Assembly: GCA_036258315.1 (NCBI GenBank)
Contig: DATADX010000012.1
Location: forward strand, 1-12,445
Source of the DNA: DASSYK01 sp036258315
GTDB lineage: Bacteria > Actinomycetota > Thermoleophilia > Solirubrobacterales > 70-9
Reading direction: 5' to 3'
Length of the DNA: 12,445 nt
How positions within the stretch are numbered: the stretch's first letter is position 1; each line of letters opens with the position of its first letter. Shown here in pieces: positions 5,795 through 12,143 of the stretch. The position numbers and the translations under genes were made by a program. The notes below the pieces were generated by a model. The model ran no database searches. It was not told where the DNA came from and was given only the letters and a program-made list of their open reading frames with translations.

Positions 5795-8332
5795 ATGCTC
5801 TCGGCCATTCTCGCCGGCGCGCTGATCGTCGCCGCGTCGCTCCTGCTCGGCGCGGCGATCATGGTCGCCGCGGGCCGCCCAAGGCACTCCGCGGCCGGCC
5901 CGGCGGCCGGGGTCTCCGCGCTGCTGGTGGTCTGCGGCGTCGCGATCAAGCTGCCGGGCCACGGCGTCACCGCCGCGGCGGTGACGGGAGCGGCGCTCGT
6001 CGCCTCGTTCCTGTTCCTGGCGCGCAGCCGGGCGCCGCTCGGAGCCGTGCGCCTCGGCGCTCTCGTCGCCGTCGGTGGCGCGGCGCTCGTCATCGCGATC
6101 CCGTTCGCCACCAGCGGCCGCGTCGGCATCCTCGGCCAGGGCCTGATCAACGACGACATGGCCTCGCACCTGCTGTTCGCCGAGTGGGTCGACAGCCGCG
6201 AGGGTCCGGCCCCCGACCTGATCGACGGGGGCTATCCGCTCGGGCCCCACGCCGTCGTCTCGGCGGCGTCGAAGGCGACCGGCGCTGACCTGGTCGAGTC
6301 GTTCGCCGGGCTGACCGGCGCGATCGCGGTGCTCGCCGCGCTGACCGCCTACGGCGCCCTCGCGGGGGTCCGCGGCCGCTTCCGGGGACCGGCGGCGGTG
6401 CTCTGCGCGCTCCCCTATCTGAGTGCCGCCTACCTCGCGCAGGGCGCCTTCAAGGAGCCGCTGCTCGGGCTCGCCCTGGTCGGCTTCGCCCTCTCGCTGC
6501 CGCCTCTGCGGGCCGCATGGTCCGGCCGGCGGCGATTGCCCTGGACCGCGGCGCTCCCCGCCGGGGCGATCGCGGCGGGGACGATCTACAACTACAGCTT
6601 CCCCGGCCTCGCCTGGCTGCTCCTCGCTGTCGTCGCCTGGGCCCTGATCGTCGCGCTCTGGGAGCGTGGGTCGCGTGGAGGCCTCGACCTGGGCGCGCGC
6701 CTGCGCTCCTTCCGCACGGTCCTCGTCGCCGGCGTCGTCATCACCGCCCTCTGCACCGTCCCCGAGCTGATCCGCCTGGCCCAGTTCGCGGACTTCGAGG
6801 CGTTCAGCCCCGAGGGCAAGGGCCCGAGCGTCGGGTTCGGCAACCTGCGCCAGCCGCTCAACCCGCTCGAGGCGTTCGGCGTCTGGCCCTCGAGCGAGTT
6901 CCGGATCGCGCCCAGGAACTCGAGCACCCCCGAGATCGCCTTCTACCTGGGGGGGCTGCTCGGCCTCGCCGCCGCGGCCTGGGGCCTCGGCCGCGCCGTC
7001 GCCCGCCGCGAGGCGGCGCTGCCGGCGGCGTTCGCCGCAGGGGCGCTCGGCTATCTCGTCGCCCTCGCGGCTGGCACGCCCTACACGCAGGCGAAGGCGC
7101 TCGCCGTCCTCGCCCCGGTTGCGATGCTGATCTCGCTCCGCGGTCTGCTCGCCGCCGGGCCCGTCGAGTGCGAGGGACCGGCGCCGGGCGCGGCCGACCA
7201 GGCCACCTGGTGGCCGCCGCGACCATTGCGCCCGCTGGTGCGCTTCGCGGTCCCGGCGCTGGCCGCGGCGTTCGTGCTCGCGGCGGCGTTCTCGACGCTG
7301 TTGCCGCTTCGGCAATCGGCGGTCGGCCCCACCGAGACCTCGGAGGAGTTGATCGCGATGCGGCCCCTCGTCGCCGACCAGGACGTGCTGTTCCTCGGCC
7401 GCGACAACTTCATCTCCTGGGAGCTGCTCGGCGCCCACGACGTGTTCGCGCCGATCCTGAACCACTACGACACGGAGGAGACCGCGACGCTCTATCGCGC
7501 CACGCCGATCAACGCCAAGTTCGACTGGGACAACGTCCCGGCGAGCGGCGCCGAGTTCGACGCGAAGGGGCTCGAGGACTTCGACTGGGTGATCACCACG
7601 GCCGCTGACTTCAACAGCCAGGCGCCGCCCGAGTTCGCGATGCGGATGACCGGCGAGGACTTCATCCTCTGGGAGCGCGAGCCGGGCGCCGCGACGCTCG
7701 GGCTCGACCACCCCGGCGGCCGCCGGACGCTGCTCGAGCCGCTCTATCCGGGCGCAACCGCGGATTGCGTGAAGCGTGGCGGCGCCGCCGGGTTCGCGGA
7801 GCTGTCAGGCACCGCCTCCGTGTTCGAGGCCGCCCCGGTGGTTGGCCGGGCGTGGGACCCGAACCCGCCCGACATCACCGACGGCGAGGTCGCGACCGAG
7901 GAGCTGCCGCTCGCCCCGGGAAGCTGGGCGATCTCGATTCAGTACGCGAGCACCCAGCCCCTCCGCGTCAGCGCCCCGGGCTTCGACCGCACCCTGGACA
8001 CCAATCTGCTCTTCCGGGGACCGGCGCCGTACTACCCGGTCGGGACGATCGAGGTGCCCGACGGGGCCGGCCCGGTCCGGTTCACCGTCACGGTCGGCGA
8101 GCCGCCGCTGGTCGGGCGCGCGCTCGGCACTGAGAGCCGCGCCTATCTCGGCCGAATCGCGGCCACGCCGGCGCCCGCTCCTGCGCCGGGCGCCGCGGTC
8201 CGCGACGACGTCCCGCTTCGCGAGGCGTGCGGCCGCTACGTCGACTGGTACACGGTCGCCACGGGCGCGTCCCCCGCCGCCCTGGCCGCGATGGAGGCCC
8301 CCACGCCGCGGCCGCCGGAGGAGGACGACTAG
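5795..8332 (+). CDS. Large multi-pass membrane protein with soluble C-terminal domain; possible GT-C-type glycosyltransferase
   Basis: The product has 845 residues. Residues 1 to about 505 are very hydrophobic, with roughly 13-14 predicted helices: four up to about 104, then a long outside loop, then the rest to about 505. The first large loop has INDDMASHLLFAEW (D120, D121, H125) and DGGYPLGPHAVVSA. An acidic pair in the first large external loop is typical of GT-C-fold, polyprenyl-phosphate-sugar-using glycosyltransferases, so that is a reasonable guess; I see no family signature. Residues 510-845 are soluble and strand-rich, with a sandwich-like stretch at about 680-800 (ELPLAPGSWAISIQY, PVRFTVTVG), a Pro/Ala linker at about 790-803 and an acidic Pro-rich end (PRPPEEDD). 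A role in cell-envelope glycan or glycoprotein assembly would fit. The start is supported by the -10-like TAACCT placed 6 nt before it. The stop TAG lies within a CTAG shared with the convergent neighbour. Confidence 0.8.
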   Translation: MLSAILAGALIVAASLLLGAAIMVAAGRPRHSAAGPAAGVSALLVVCGVAIKLPGHGVTAAAVTGAALVASFLFLARSRAPLGAVRLGALVAVGGAALVIAIPFATSGRVGILGQGLINDDMASHLLFAEWVDSREGPAPDLIDGGYPLGPHAVVSAASKATGADLVESFAGLTGAIAVLAALTAYGALAGVRGRFRGPAAVLCALPYLSAAYLAQGAFKEPLLGLALVGFALSLPPLRAAWSGRRRLPWTAALPAGAIAAGTIYNYSFPGLAWLLLAVVAWALIVALWERGSRGGLDLGARLRSFRTVLVAGVVITALCTVPELIRLAQFADFEAFSPEGKGPSVGFGNLRQPLNPLEAFGVWPSSEFRIAPRNSSTPEIAFYLGGLLGLAAAAWGLGRAVARREAALPAAFAAGALGYLVALAAGTPYTQAKALAVLAPVAMLISLRGLLAAGPVECEGPAPGAADQATWWPPRPLRPLVRFAVPALAAAFVLAAAFSTLLPLRQSAVGPTETSEELIAMRPLVADQDVLFLGRDNFISWELLGAHDVFAPILNHYDTEETATLYRATPINAKFDWDNVPASGAEFDAKGLEDFDWVITTAADFNSQAPPEFAMRMTGEDFILWEREPGAATLGLDHPGGRRTLLEPLYPGATADCVKRGGAAGFAELSGTASVFEAAPVVGRAWDPNPPDITDGEVATEELPLAPGSWAISIQYASTQPLRVSAPGFDRTLDTNLLFRGPAPYYPVGTIEVPDGAGPVRFTVTVGEPPLVGRALGTESRAYLGRIAATPAPAPAPGAAVRDDVPLREACGRYVDWYTVATGASPAALAAMEAPTPRPPEEDD

Positions 8333-9114
8333 GGCGAGCCCGGGGCGGACGACTCCCGCGAGACGGCGTCCGCCGCGCGCTCGAGCTGCGCGCGCATGTC
8401 GGGTGCGGAGTGGGGGTTTTCGTGGCCGGCGCAGACCAGCCAGGGGTCGAGCGCCGCCAGCTTGCGGACCGACTCGGTGGCGACCTCGGTGCTCCAGTTG
8501 AAGGCGCGGTGGGGAACGGTGGGGTAGTCGAGCGGCTTCAGCCGCGCCGAGTCCGCGAAGTAGACGGTGTCGGTGACGATCGCGACGCGGTCGGAGGGGC
8601 GCCACAGCCCGATCAGGCCCGGCGAGTGGCCCGGGAAGTCCTTCACCTCGAAGCCGCAGATCTCGTCGCCCTCCTGCACGGTGCCGGCGATCTCGACGGC
8701 GCCGCCGTCCCAGCGGTCGTGGAGCCAGTGCTCGTACAGCCATTGAACGCTGCGGACCTCGAGCAGGTCCATGTTCCAGTACGGCGCGTTCTCCTGCCAG
8801 GTCGGCTTCTCCGCGTAGGGCTTCTCGTCCGGGTGGCAGTGGACCGGCACCCCCAGGTACGGGGCGGTGCCGCGATGGTCGGAATGGCTGTGGCCGAGCA
8901 CCACCCGCTTCAGGCCGCCGAGCCTGTCAGCAGCTCTCTTCACCGCCTCCACCATCGGCTTCGTCCCGGAGTCGAAGGCGGTCACTCCGCCCTCGTCCTC
9001 GAGCAGGTAGACGTTCATCCCGTGCTTGATGTCGCCGCGGACCAGCCACACCCCCTCGGTGACGCGCTGCAGGTCGGGGCTCCAGGGGGGCTTGAACACC
9101 AGTCTCTCCGCCAC
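8329..9114 (-). CDS. Metallo-beta-lactamase-fold hydrolase
   Basis: The product has 261 residues. The MBL signature is complete: GHSHSDH (H75, H77, D79, H80) for the two metal sites, a later FPGHSPG His, an Asp in VTDTVYF that can bridge the metals, and a C-terminal AGHENPHS His. The N-terminal half has the usual family strands (VYLLEDEGGVTAFDSG). This generic hydrolase family includes glyoxalase II-like, lactonase-like and thioesterase-like enzymes, and the substrate cannot be told from sequence. There is no signal peptide, so it is cytoplasmic. The GTG start at 9114-9112 gives MAERLVFKP and has no SD; a TAGGGT hexamer lies 9 nt upstream. It diverges from a small ORF at 9135 across 20 bp and converges on the membrane protein gene, with both stops contained in CTAG 8329-8332. 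Confidence 0.9.
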   Translation of the reverse strand: MAERLVFKPPWSPDLQRVTEGVWLVRGDIKHGMNVYLLEDEGGVTAFDSGTKPMVEAVKRAADRLGGLKRVVLGHSHSDHRGTAPYLGVPVHCHPDEKPYAEKPTWQENAPYWNMDLLEVRSVQWLYEHWLHDRWDGGAVEIAGTVQEGDEICGFEVKDFPGHSPGLIGLWRPSDRVAIVTDTVYFADSARLKPLDYPTVPHRAFNWSTEVATESVRKLAALDPWLVCAGHENPHSAPDMRAQLERAADAVSRESSAPGSP

Positions 9115-9122
9115 GCGGCGCG

Positions 9123-9128
9123 TACCCT
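9123..9128 (+). promoter_or_regulatory. Candidate -10 element (TACCCT) of the 28-residue ORF
   Basis: TACCCT is followed by exactly 6 nt (9129-9134) and GTG 9135, which is ideal leaderless geometry. It overlaps by five bases the oppositely oriented TAGGGT assigned to the MBL gene. No good -35 is seen. Confidence 0.45.
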
Positions 9129-9129
9129 A
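9124..9129 (-). promoter_or_regulatory. Candidate -10 element (TAGGGT) of the MBL hydrolase gene
   Basis: On the minus strand TAGGGT lies 9 nt before the GTG start at 9114. It shares five bases with the plus-strand TACCCT, so the two divergent promoters cannot both be melted by polymerase at once in opposite senses. This assignment is weaker than the plus-strand one because the spacing is longer. Confidence 0.35.
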
Positions 9130-9134
9130 CCGGC

Positions 9135-9221
9135 GTGCCGCGCCTCTGGTCCTACCTGCTCGCGATCTGCGTCGTCTGCCTGATCGCGTCGATGGTGATT
9201 GCGATCACGAAGCTGTACTAG
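9135..9221 (+). CDS. Putative 28-residue single-span membrane peptide, leaderless
   Basis: A GTG at 9135 opens a frame of 28 codons ending at TAG 9219-9221. The peptide starts MPRLWSYLLAI, continues as an uninterrupted hydrophobic stretch of about 20 residues with two Cys, and ends IAITKLY. A basic/aromatic N-terminus, one helix-length hydrophobic segment and a short Lys/Tyr end are typical of small bacterial membrane proteins. Codon use fits the neighbours. The start sits 6 nt after TACCCT, the same leaderless layout as the gene at 5795. It lies 84 nt before the universal stress protein gene. Its last 12 codons fall in the first copy of a 41-bp tandem duplication. No family is recognised. 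At 28 codons a chance ORF is possible, and the case rests on hydrophobicity and the start context. Confidence 0.5.
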   Translation: MPRLWSYLLAICVVCLIASMVIAITKLY

Positions 9222-9267
9222 CGAACGCGTCGATGATGATTGCGATCACGAAGCTGTGCCAGCGAAT
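9186..9267 (+). repeat. Imperfect 41-bp tandem duplication
   Basis: Copy 1 is 9186-9226 and copy 2 is 9227-9267, directly abutting, with 37 of 41 bases identical by eye. Both begin GCGTCGATG and contain GATTGCGATCACGAAGCTGT. The differences are GTG to ATG in the fourth codon, TACTAG to TGCCAG (two changes) and the final base. Copy 1 encodes the end of the 28-residue peptide and its stop; in copy 2 that stop has become CAG. The unit is not a multiple of three, so copy 2 is out of frame with the small ORF start. The final T of copy 2 is the first base of TAGGAT, the likely -10 of the stress protein gene. Confidence 0.85.
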
Positions 9268-9272
9268 AGGAT
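9267..9272 (+). promoter_or_regulatory. Candidate -10 element (TAGGAT) of the universal stress protein gene
   Basis: TAGGAT matches TATAAT at four of six positions. Its predicted start point, around 9279, gives a leader of about 26 nt containing a strong SD. A TTGCGA at 9240-9245 could be a -35, but its spacer would be 21 nt. Confidence 0.4.
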
Positions 9273-9274
9273 GG

Positions 9275-9290
9275 GCGCCGAAATCGGCGC
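9275..9290. promoter_or_regulatory. Inverted repeat GCGCCG-AAAT-CGGCGC upstream of the stress protein gene
   Basis: Two perfect 6-bp arms (9275-9280 and 9285-9290) flank AAAT. The element spans the start point predicted from TAGGAT and ends 3 nt before the SD. It could be an operator at +1. If transcription starts further upstream (for example from the small ORF promoter), it could be an RNA hairpin that protects or occludes the SD. Chance is possible in such GC-rich DNA. Confidence 0.35.
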
Positions 9291-9293
9291 TGT

Positions 9294-9300
9294 GAGGAGG
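9294..9300 (+). promoter_or_regulatory. Strong Shine-Dalgarno site (GAGGAGG) of the stress protein gene
   Basis: GAGGAGG ends 4 nt before ATG 9305. It is the strongest SD on the plus strand of the window and stands out because most neighbours have none. It fixes the start and implies a leadered, probably well translated mRNA. Confidence 0.75.
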
Positions 9301-9304
9301 AGAG

Positions 9305-9748
9305 ATGTTCGACCGCATCGTGGTTGGCACCGACGGCTCAGAGACCGCCGCGGAGGCGGTTCGCACCGCGATCGAGCTCGCGAGACTGTCTGGCGCGAAG
9401 CTCGAGATCGTCAGCGCGTACGAGCCCGTCCCGCAGCAGCGCCTCAGGCACGAGGAGGAGGGGATCTCGGGCGACGTCGCCTACGTCGTCAACCCGCGCG
9501 AGGACGTCCAGTTCGTGCTCGACAAGGCGGCCGGGGCGGCGAAGGAGGCGAAGGTCGACGTCGTCACGCATCCGCGCGAGGGCGACCCCGCCGACGCGCT
9601 CCTCGACGTCGCCGAGGAGAACAAGGCCGACGTGGTGATCGTCGGCAACAAGGGGATGACGGGCGCCCGCCGCTTCCTGCTGGGCAGCGTCCCCAACAAG
9701 ATCTCCCACCACGCCCCCTGCGACGTCTGGATCGTCCGCACCACCTAG
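9305..9748 (+). CDS. Universal stress protein, UspA family (ATP-binding type)
   Basis: The product has 147 residues, the usual length of a single Usp domain. It starts with the typical first strand RIVVGTDGSETA (D10 contacts adenine in ATP-binding members). It ends with the nucleotide motif G-2x-G-9x-G-S: G114, G117, G127 and S128 (GNKGMT...LLGSV). This places it with the ATP-binding, MJ0577-like branch rather than the non-binding UspA branch. Such proteins are cytoplasmic dimers linked to survival under starvation, hypoxia or redox stress. The start is fixed by GAGGAGG. It has its own candidate promoter and an inverted repeat upstream, and it may also be read through from the 28-residue ORF. 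It converges on the alpha/beta hydrolase gene with 9 nt between the stops. Confidence 0.93.
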   Translation: MFDRIVVGTDGSETAAEAVRTAIELARLSGAKLEIVSAYEPVPQQRLRHEEEGISGDVAYVVNPREDVQFVLDKAAGAAKEAKVDVVTHPREGDPADALLDVAEENKADVVIVGNKGMTGARRFLLGSVPNKISHHAPCDVWIVRTT

Positions 9749-9752
9749 GTGG
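9741..9752. repeat. Perfect 12-bp palindrome CCACCTAGGTGG at the usp stop codon
   Basis: The sequence equals its own reverse complement. It contains the TAG stop of the stress protein gene (9746-9748) and sits in the 9-nt convergent gap before the hydrolase stop. Without a loop it is a poor intrinsic terminator and no T-run follows. It may be a protein site or chance. Confidence 0.5.
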
Positions 9753-9757
9753 GGCTG

Positions 9758-10627
9758 CTAGGCCGCCGCCCGGTTGCTCGTCAGTTCGACGATCGCGGGG
9801 ATGAGCTGGTCCCAGCTGTGACGGGGGAGGTCGTGGCCGGTCTCGCCCAGGGCGAGCATCCGGGCTCCGGGGATCTCGGAGGCGAGCGCCTGGCCGTGCG
9901 GGAAGGGGAGCACCGGGTCGTCCTCGCCGTGGACCACGAGCGTCGGGACGTCGAGCTCGGCGAGAGGCTTGGAGGGCAGCGGTCCTCCGCTGATCAGATC
10001 GTGGTTCTTGAGCGTCGCCTCGATGTCCGTGCTGCGGGCGAGGATGCAAGCAGCGAGGCGGCGGAAGTCGATCGAGTCGAACGGGCGCGCCGGGCTGGCC
10101 GATGCCCTCGCCAGGTGCTCGAGATAGTCGATCACCTCTTCGTCATCCGAGAGGTCCGGCTCCGGCGCGGCGGCGAATCTCGCCCCCGTCCCCTCCGACA
10201 TCGAGGGCAGCTCCGGTCCATCGTATGCCACGGGACTGGTTGAGATCAGGGTCAGCGACGTGACCCGCTCGGGATGGGCGAGGGCGATCACCTGCGCGAT
10301 CGCGCCGCCCATCGACATCCCGGCGACGTGGGCGGGCCCGGCGACGAGCACCTCGAGCAGGCCGACGGCGTCATCGACGAGGTCGTCGAAGTCGTAGCCC
10401 GGCGCTCCCGCGGGATAGGTCACCGAGCGGCCGGTGTCGCGGTGGTCGTAGCGGATCACATGCCTGCCCGCGGCGGCGAGCCGCTCGCAGAACTCCGCTT
10501 CCCACCAGTCCATCGAGGCGGAGGACCCCATGATCAGCAAGATCGCCGGGTCGCCGCGCTCGCCGAAGCTCTCGGCGCAGAGCTCGACGCCGTTCGCGAA
10601 CACGATCATCTCGCTGCGGATTGCCAC
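9758..10627 (-). CDS. Alpha/beta hydrolase, RdmC (aclacinomycin methylesterase)-like
   Basis: The product has 289 residues from GTG 10627-10625. The alpha/beta-hydrolase core is complete: an oxyanion-side LLIMGSSASMD stretch, HVIRYDHRDTGRS (residues 56-68, characteristic of the RdmC-like subgroup), the nucleophile elbow GMSMGG (S105), VTSLTLIST, the acid in HGEDDPVLP (D237) and the base in GETGHD (H265). RdmC removes a methyl ester from an anthracycline; most relatives have unknown substrates and this one has no antibiotic cluster beside it. It is cytoplasmic, with no signal peptide. ATG 10609-10607, six codons in, is an alternative start, and neither start has a clear SD. The gene begins 40 nt after the protease stop in the same direction, so it is probably co-transcribed with it. 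It converges on usp. Confidence 0.9.
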   Translation of the reverse strand: MAIRSEMIVFANGVELCAESFGERGDPAILLIMGSSASMDWWEAEFCERLAAAGRHVIRYDHRDTGRSVTYPAGAPGYDFDDLVDDAVGLLEVLVAGPAHVAGMSMGGAIAQVIALAHPERVTSLTLISTSPVAYDGPELPSMSEGTGARFAAAPEPDLSDDEEVIDYLEHLARASASPARPFDSIDFRRLAACILARSTDIEATLKNHDLISGGPLPSKPLAELDVPTLVVHGEDDPVLPFPHGQALASEIPGARMLALGETGHDLPRHSWDQLIPAIVELTSNRAAA

Positions 10628-10667
10628 TGCTGATGAGACTCGCCCGCCGGCGGTAACTCATCGCGGC

Positions 10668-12032
10668 TTAGCAGCCGGGCGCTCGACTCGTCACGGCCGC
10701 CGCGGCGTCGACCAGGCCGGCGCCGAACAGACGTGCGTCGTAGGGCTGGCCGAGCTGCTCGTTCGCGTGGCGGGCGGTCGCCTTCAGCTGGCATTCGATA
10801 GCGGCGGGTGACGGGTTCGGGCCGAGCACCCTGCTCACGACGACCATCGCGGCGACGCCGGAGACGTGAGCGGTCGCCATCGAGGTCCCTTCGTAGAAGC
10901 CCGGGTAGCCGAAGGTCCGGAAGCCCGGGCCGTCGAAGGTGAGTTGGAAGATCGGCACGCCCCGGCTGAACAGCGAGTCGTCGCTCCCGCACGAGGGCAG
11001 CGCGGGCACTCCGCCGCCGGGCGCGACCAGGTCGAGGCCGTTGCCGGTCCGCGACAGGGTCGCCAGGCAGGCGTCCTTGGTCGTCCGTCCCACGCCGACC
11101 ACCTTTGGCGCCGCGGCCGGAAAGGCGACGGGCTCCCCGTTCGAGTTGCCCGCGGCCGCGGTCAGCAGCGAGCCGCGCTTGGCGGCGAACTTCGCCGCGC
11201 TGCAGACCGACTTGATCTTCCCGCAGCCGTCGACCGCGAGCGAGAACTCGAAGCTCATGTTGATCACGTCGGCGCCGTGCTTCGCCGCGAAGCGGATCCC
11301 GGCGGAGATGTCCCGCGCGGTCCCGAGCCCCTGCGCGTCGAGCACCCGGACCGGGATGATCTTCGCGCGCGGCACGAGCCCGGTGACGGCGACCCCGTTG
11401 CCGTTGCGCTCGGCGATCGTGCCCGTCACGTGGGTCCCGTGCCCGTCGCGGTCGAGCGGCGCCGACTTCCTCCTGATGAAGTCGAACCCGGGCAGGAACT
11501 GGCTGCGGCTGAAGTCGGGGCTCTTCAGAAACCCGGGCTTCTTGTTCCGAAAGGCGACGCCGGTGTCGAGCACCGCGACGATCGCTCCCTTGCCACCGGT
11601 CGCCCTGCGCTGCTTCAGCACCGTCCATGCGTCGATCGCGTTCAGCCCGCCCCGCGCCTGAAACTCGAGCGCCGGGATGGCACCGCCCGGCGCGCAGAGC
11701 GATCCGCATGGCAGGAAGTTCCACTGCGTGCGGCGCCAGTCGCCCGGTGTCGAGCCGAGGCCCGGGTCGTTGGGCACCGATGACGCATGGGCGACGTAGT
11801 TGGGGAGTGCGTAGTCGACCGAGGCGTTGCCGGCGAGCGCATCCGCGGCCTCCTCGACCGCGACTCCGGCGGGGAGCTCGATGAGCCGCTCGGCCCCGGA
11901 CTCGAATCGGACCAGCAGCTCGCCGGGAACGTAGGCCTCGCCCGAGGCCGCCTCGCCCGCCGCGGACGCGGGCGCGCCGGCCGCCAGCGCGGCGACGAGG
12001 ACGAGCGTGGTTGTTGCGATCAGCCTTCGCAT
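10668..12032 (-). CDS. Secreted subtilisin-like serine protease (S8 family)
   Basis: The product has 454 residues from ATG 12032. Signal peptide MRRLIATTTLVLVAALAAGAP with a likely cut after PASA, then a propeptide-like segment (YVPGELLVRF to about 80) of the kind that folds and inhibits S8 proteases, then the catalytic domain. The triad is complete: D156 (AVLDTGV), H198 (DGHGTHVTG), S384 (GTSMATAHVSG), with oxyanion Asn296 (AAAGNSNG). The conserved Pro after GTSMA(A/T) is Ala here. Several Cys pairs suggest disulfides, as expected outside the cell. A GTG at 12092 would add 20 residues before the signal peptide and is less likely. AGGGG ends 3 nt before ATG 12032 and is a usable, close SD. 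It is probably the first gene of a two-gene unit with the alpha/beta hydrolase and diverges from tadA. Confidence 0.92.
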   Translation of the reverse strand: MRRLIATTTLVLVAALAAGAPASAAGEAASGEAYVPGELLVRFESGAERLIELPAGVAVEEAADALAGNASVDYALPNYVAHASSVPNDPGLGSTPGDWRRTQWNFLPCGSLCAPGGAIPALEFQARGGLNAIDAWTVLKQRRATGGKGAIVAVLDTGVAFRNKKPGFLKSPDFSRSQFLPGFDFIRRKSAPLDRDGHGTHVTGTIAERNGNGVAVTGLVPRAKIIPVRVLDAQGLGTARDISAGIRFAAKHGADVINMSFEFSLAVDGCGKIKSVCSAAKFAAKRGSLLTAAAGNSNGEPVAFPAAAPKVVGVGRTTKDACLATLSRTGNGLDLVAPGGGVPALPSCGSDDSLFSRGVPIFQLTFDGPGFRTFGYPGFYEGTSMATAHVSGVAAMVVVSRVLGPNPSPAAIECQLKATARHANEQLGQPYDARLFGAGLVDAAAAVTSRAPGC

Positions 12033-12083
12033 CTGCCCCTGAACGATGGGTCGAGGCGCGGTCGCCGCGGCGCCGACCTGCAG

Positions 12084-12089
12084 AATTAA
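12084..12089 (-). promoter_or_regulatory. Candidate -10 element (TTAATT) of the protease gene
   Basis: TTAATT on the minus strand is the most AT-rich hexamer in this intergenic region. It would start transcription near 12077 and give a leader of about 45 nt to ATG 12032. The overlapping GTTAAT matches TATAAT at four of six positions. No convincing -35 is seen. Confidence 0.35.
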
Positions 12090-12101
12090 CACGGCAGGGG
12101 T

Positions 12102-12113
12102 GGGAAAGTTCCC
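12102..12113. promoter_or_regulatory. Inverted repeat GGGAA-AG-TTCCC between protease and tadA
   Basis: Five-bp arms (12102-12106 and 12109-12113) around AG lie in the 111-bp divergent gap. They overlap where a -35 for the tadA promoter would fall and lie upstream of the protease -10. It is a possible operator acting on either gene. The short arms in GC-rich DNA make chance a real alternative. Confidence 0.25.
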
Positions 12114-12129
12114 CCGAGGGCGGCGGCCC

Positions 12130-12135
12130 TAGCAT
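12130..12135 (+). promoter_or_regulatory. Candidate -10 element (TAGCAT) of tadA
   Basis: TAGCAT fits TAnnnT and is four of six to TATAAT. It ends 8 nt before GTG 12144, with no SD between. This supports GTG 12144 rather than the ATG at 12180 as the start, and a near-leaderless mRNA. Confidence 0.4.
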
Positions 12136-12143
12136 TCGCCTCG

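Noticed and set aside
5021..7711. 896-codon open frame on the minus strand across the end of the cyclase gene and the start of the membrane protein gene
   Set aside because: It is Arg/Gly/Glu-rich without domains and lies opposite two clearly real genes. Long antisense frames are expected in DNA this GC-rich because TAG/TGA/TAA are rare in the antiphase.
9026..9295. 89-codon plus-strand frame ending with the second repeat copy
   Set aside because: The first two thirds is antisense of the MBL gene and Arg-rich. Only the repeat part looks protein-like, through its kinship with copy 1.
12033..12092. Longer protease start at GTG 12092
   Set aside because: It would place 20 non-basic residues before a normal signal peptide. 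ATG 12032 begins MRRLIATTT with a close AGGGG.
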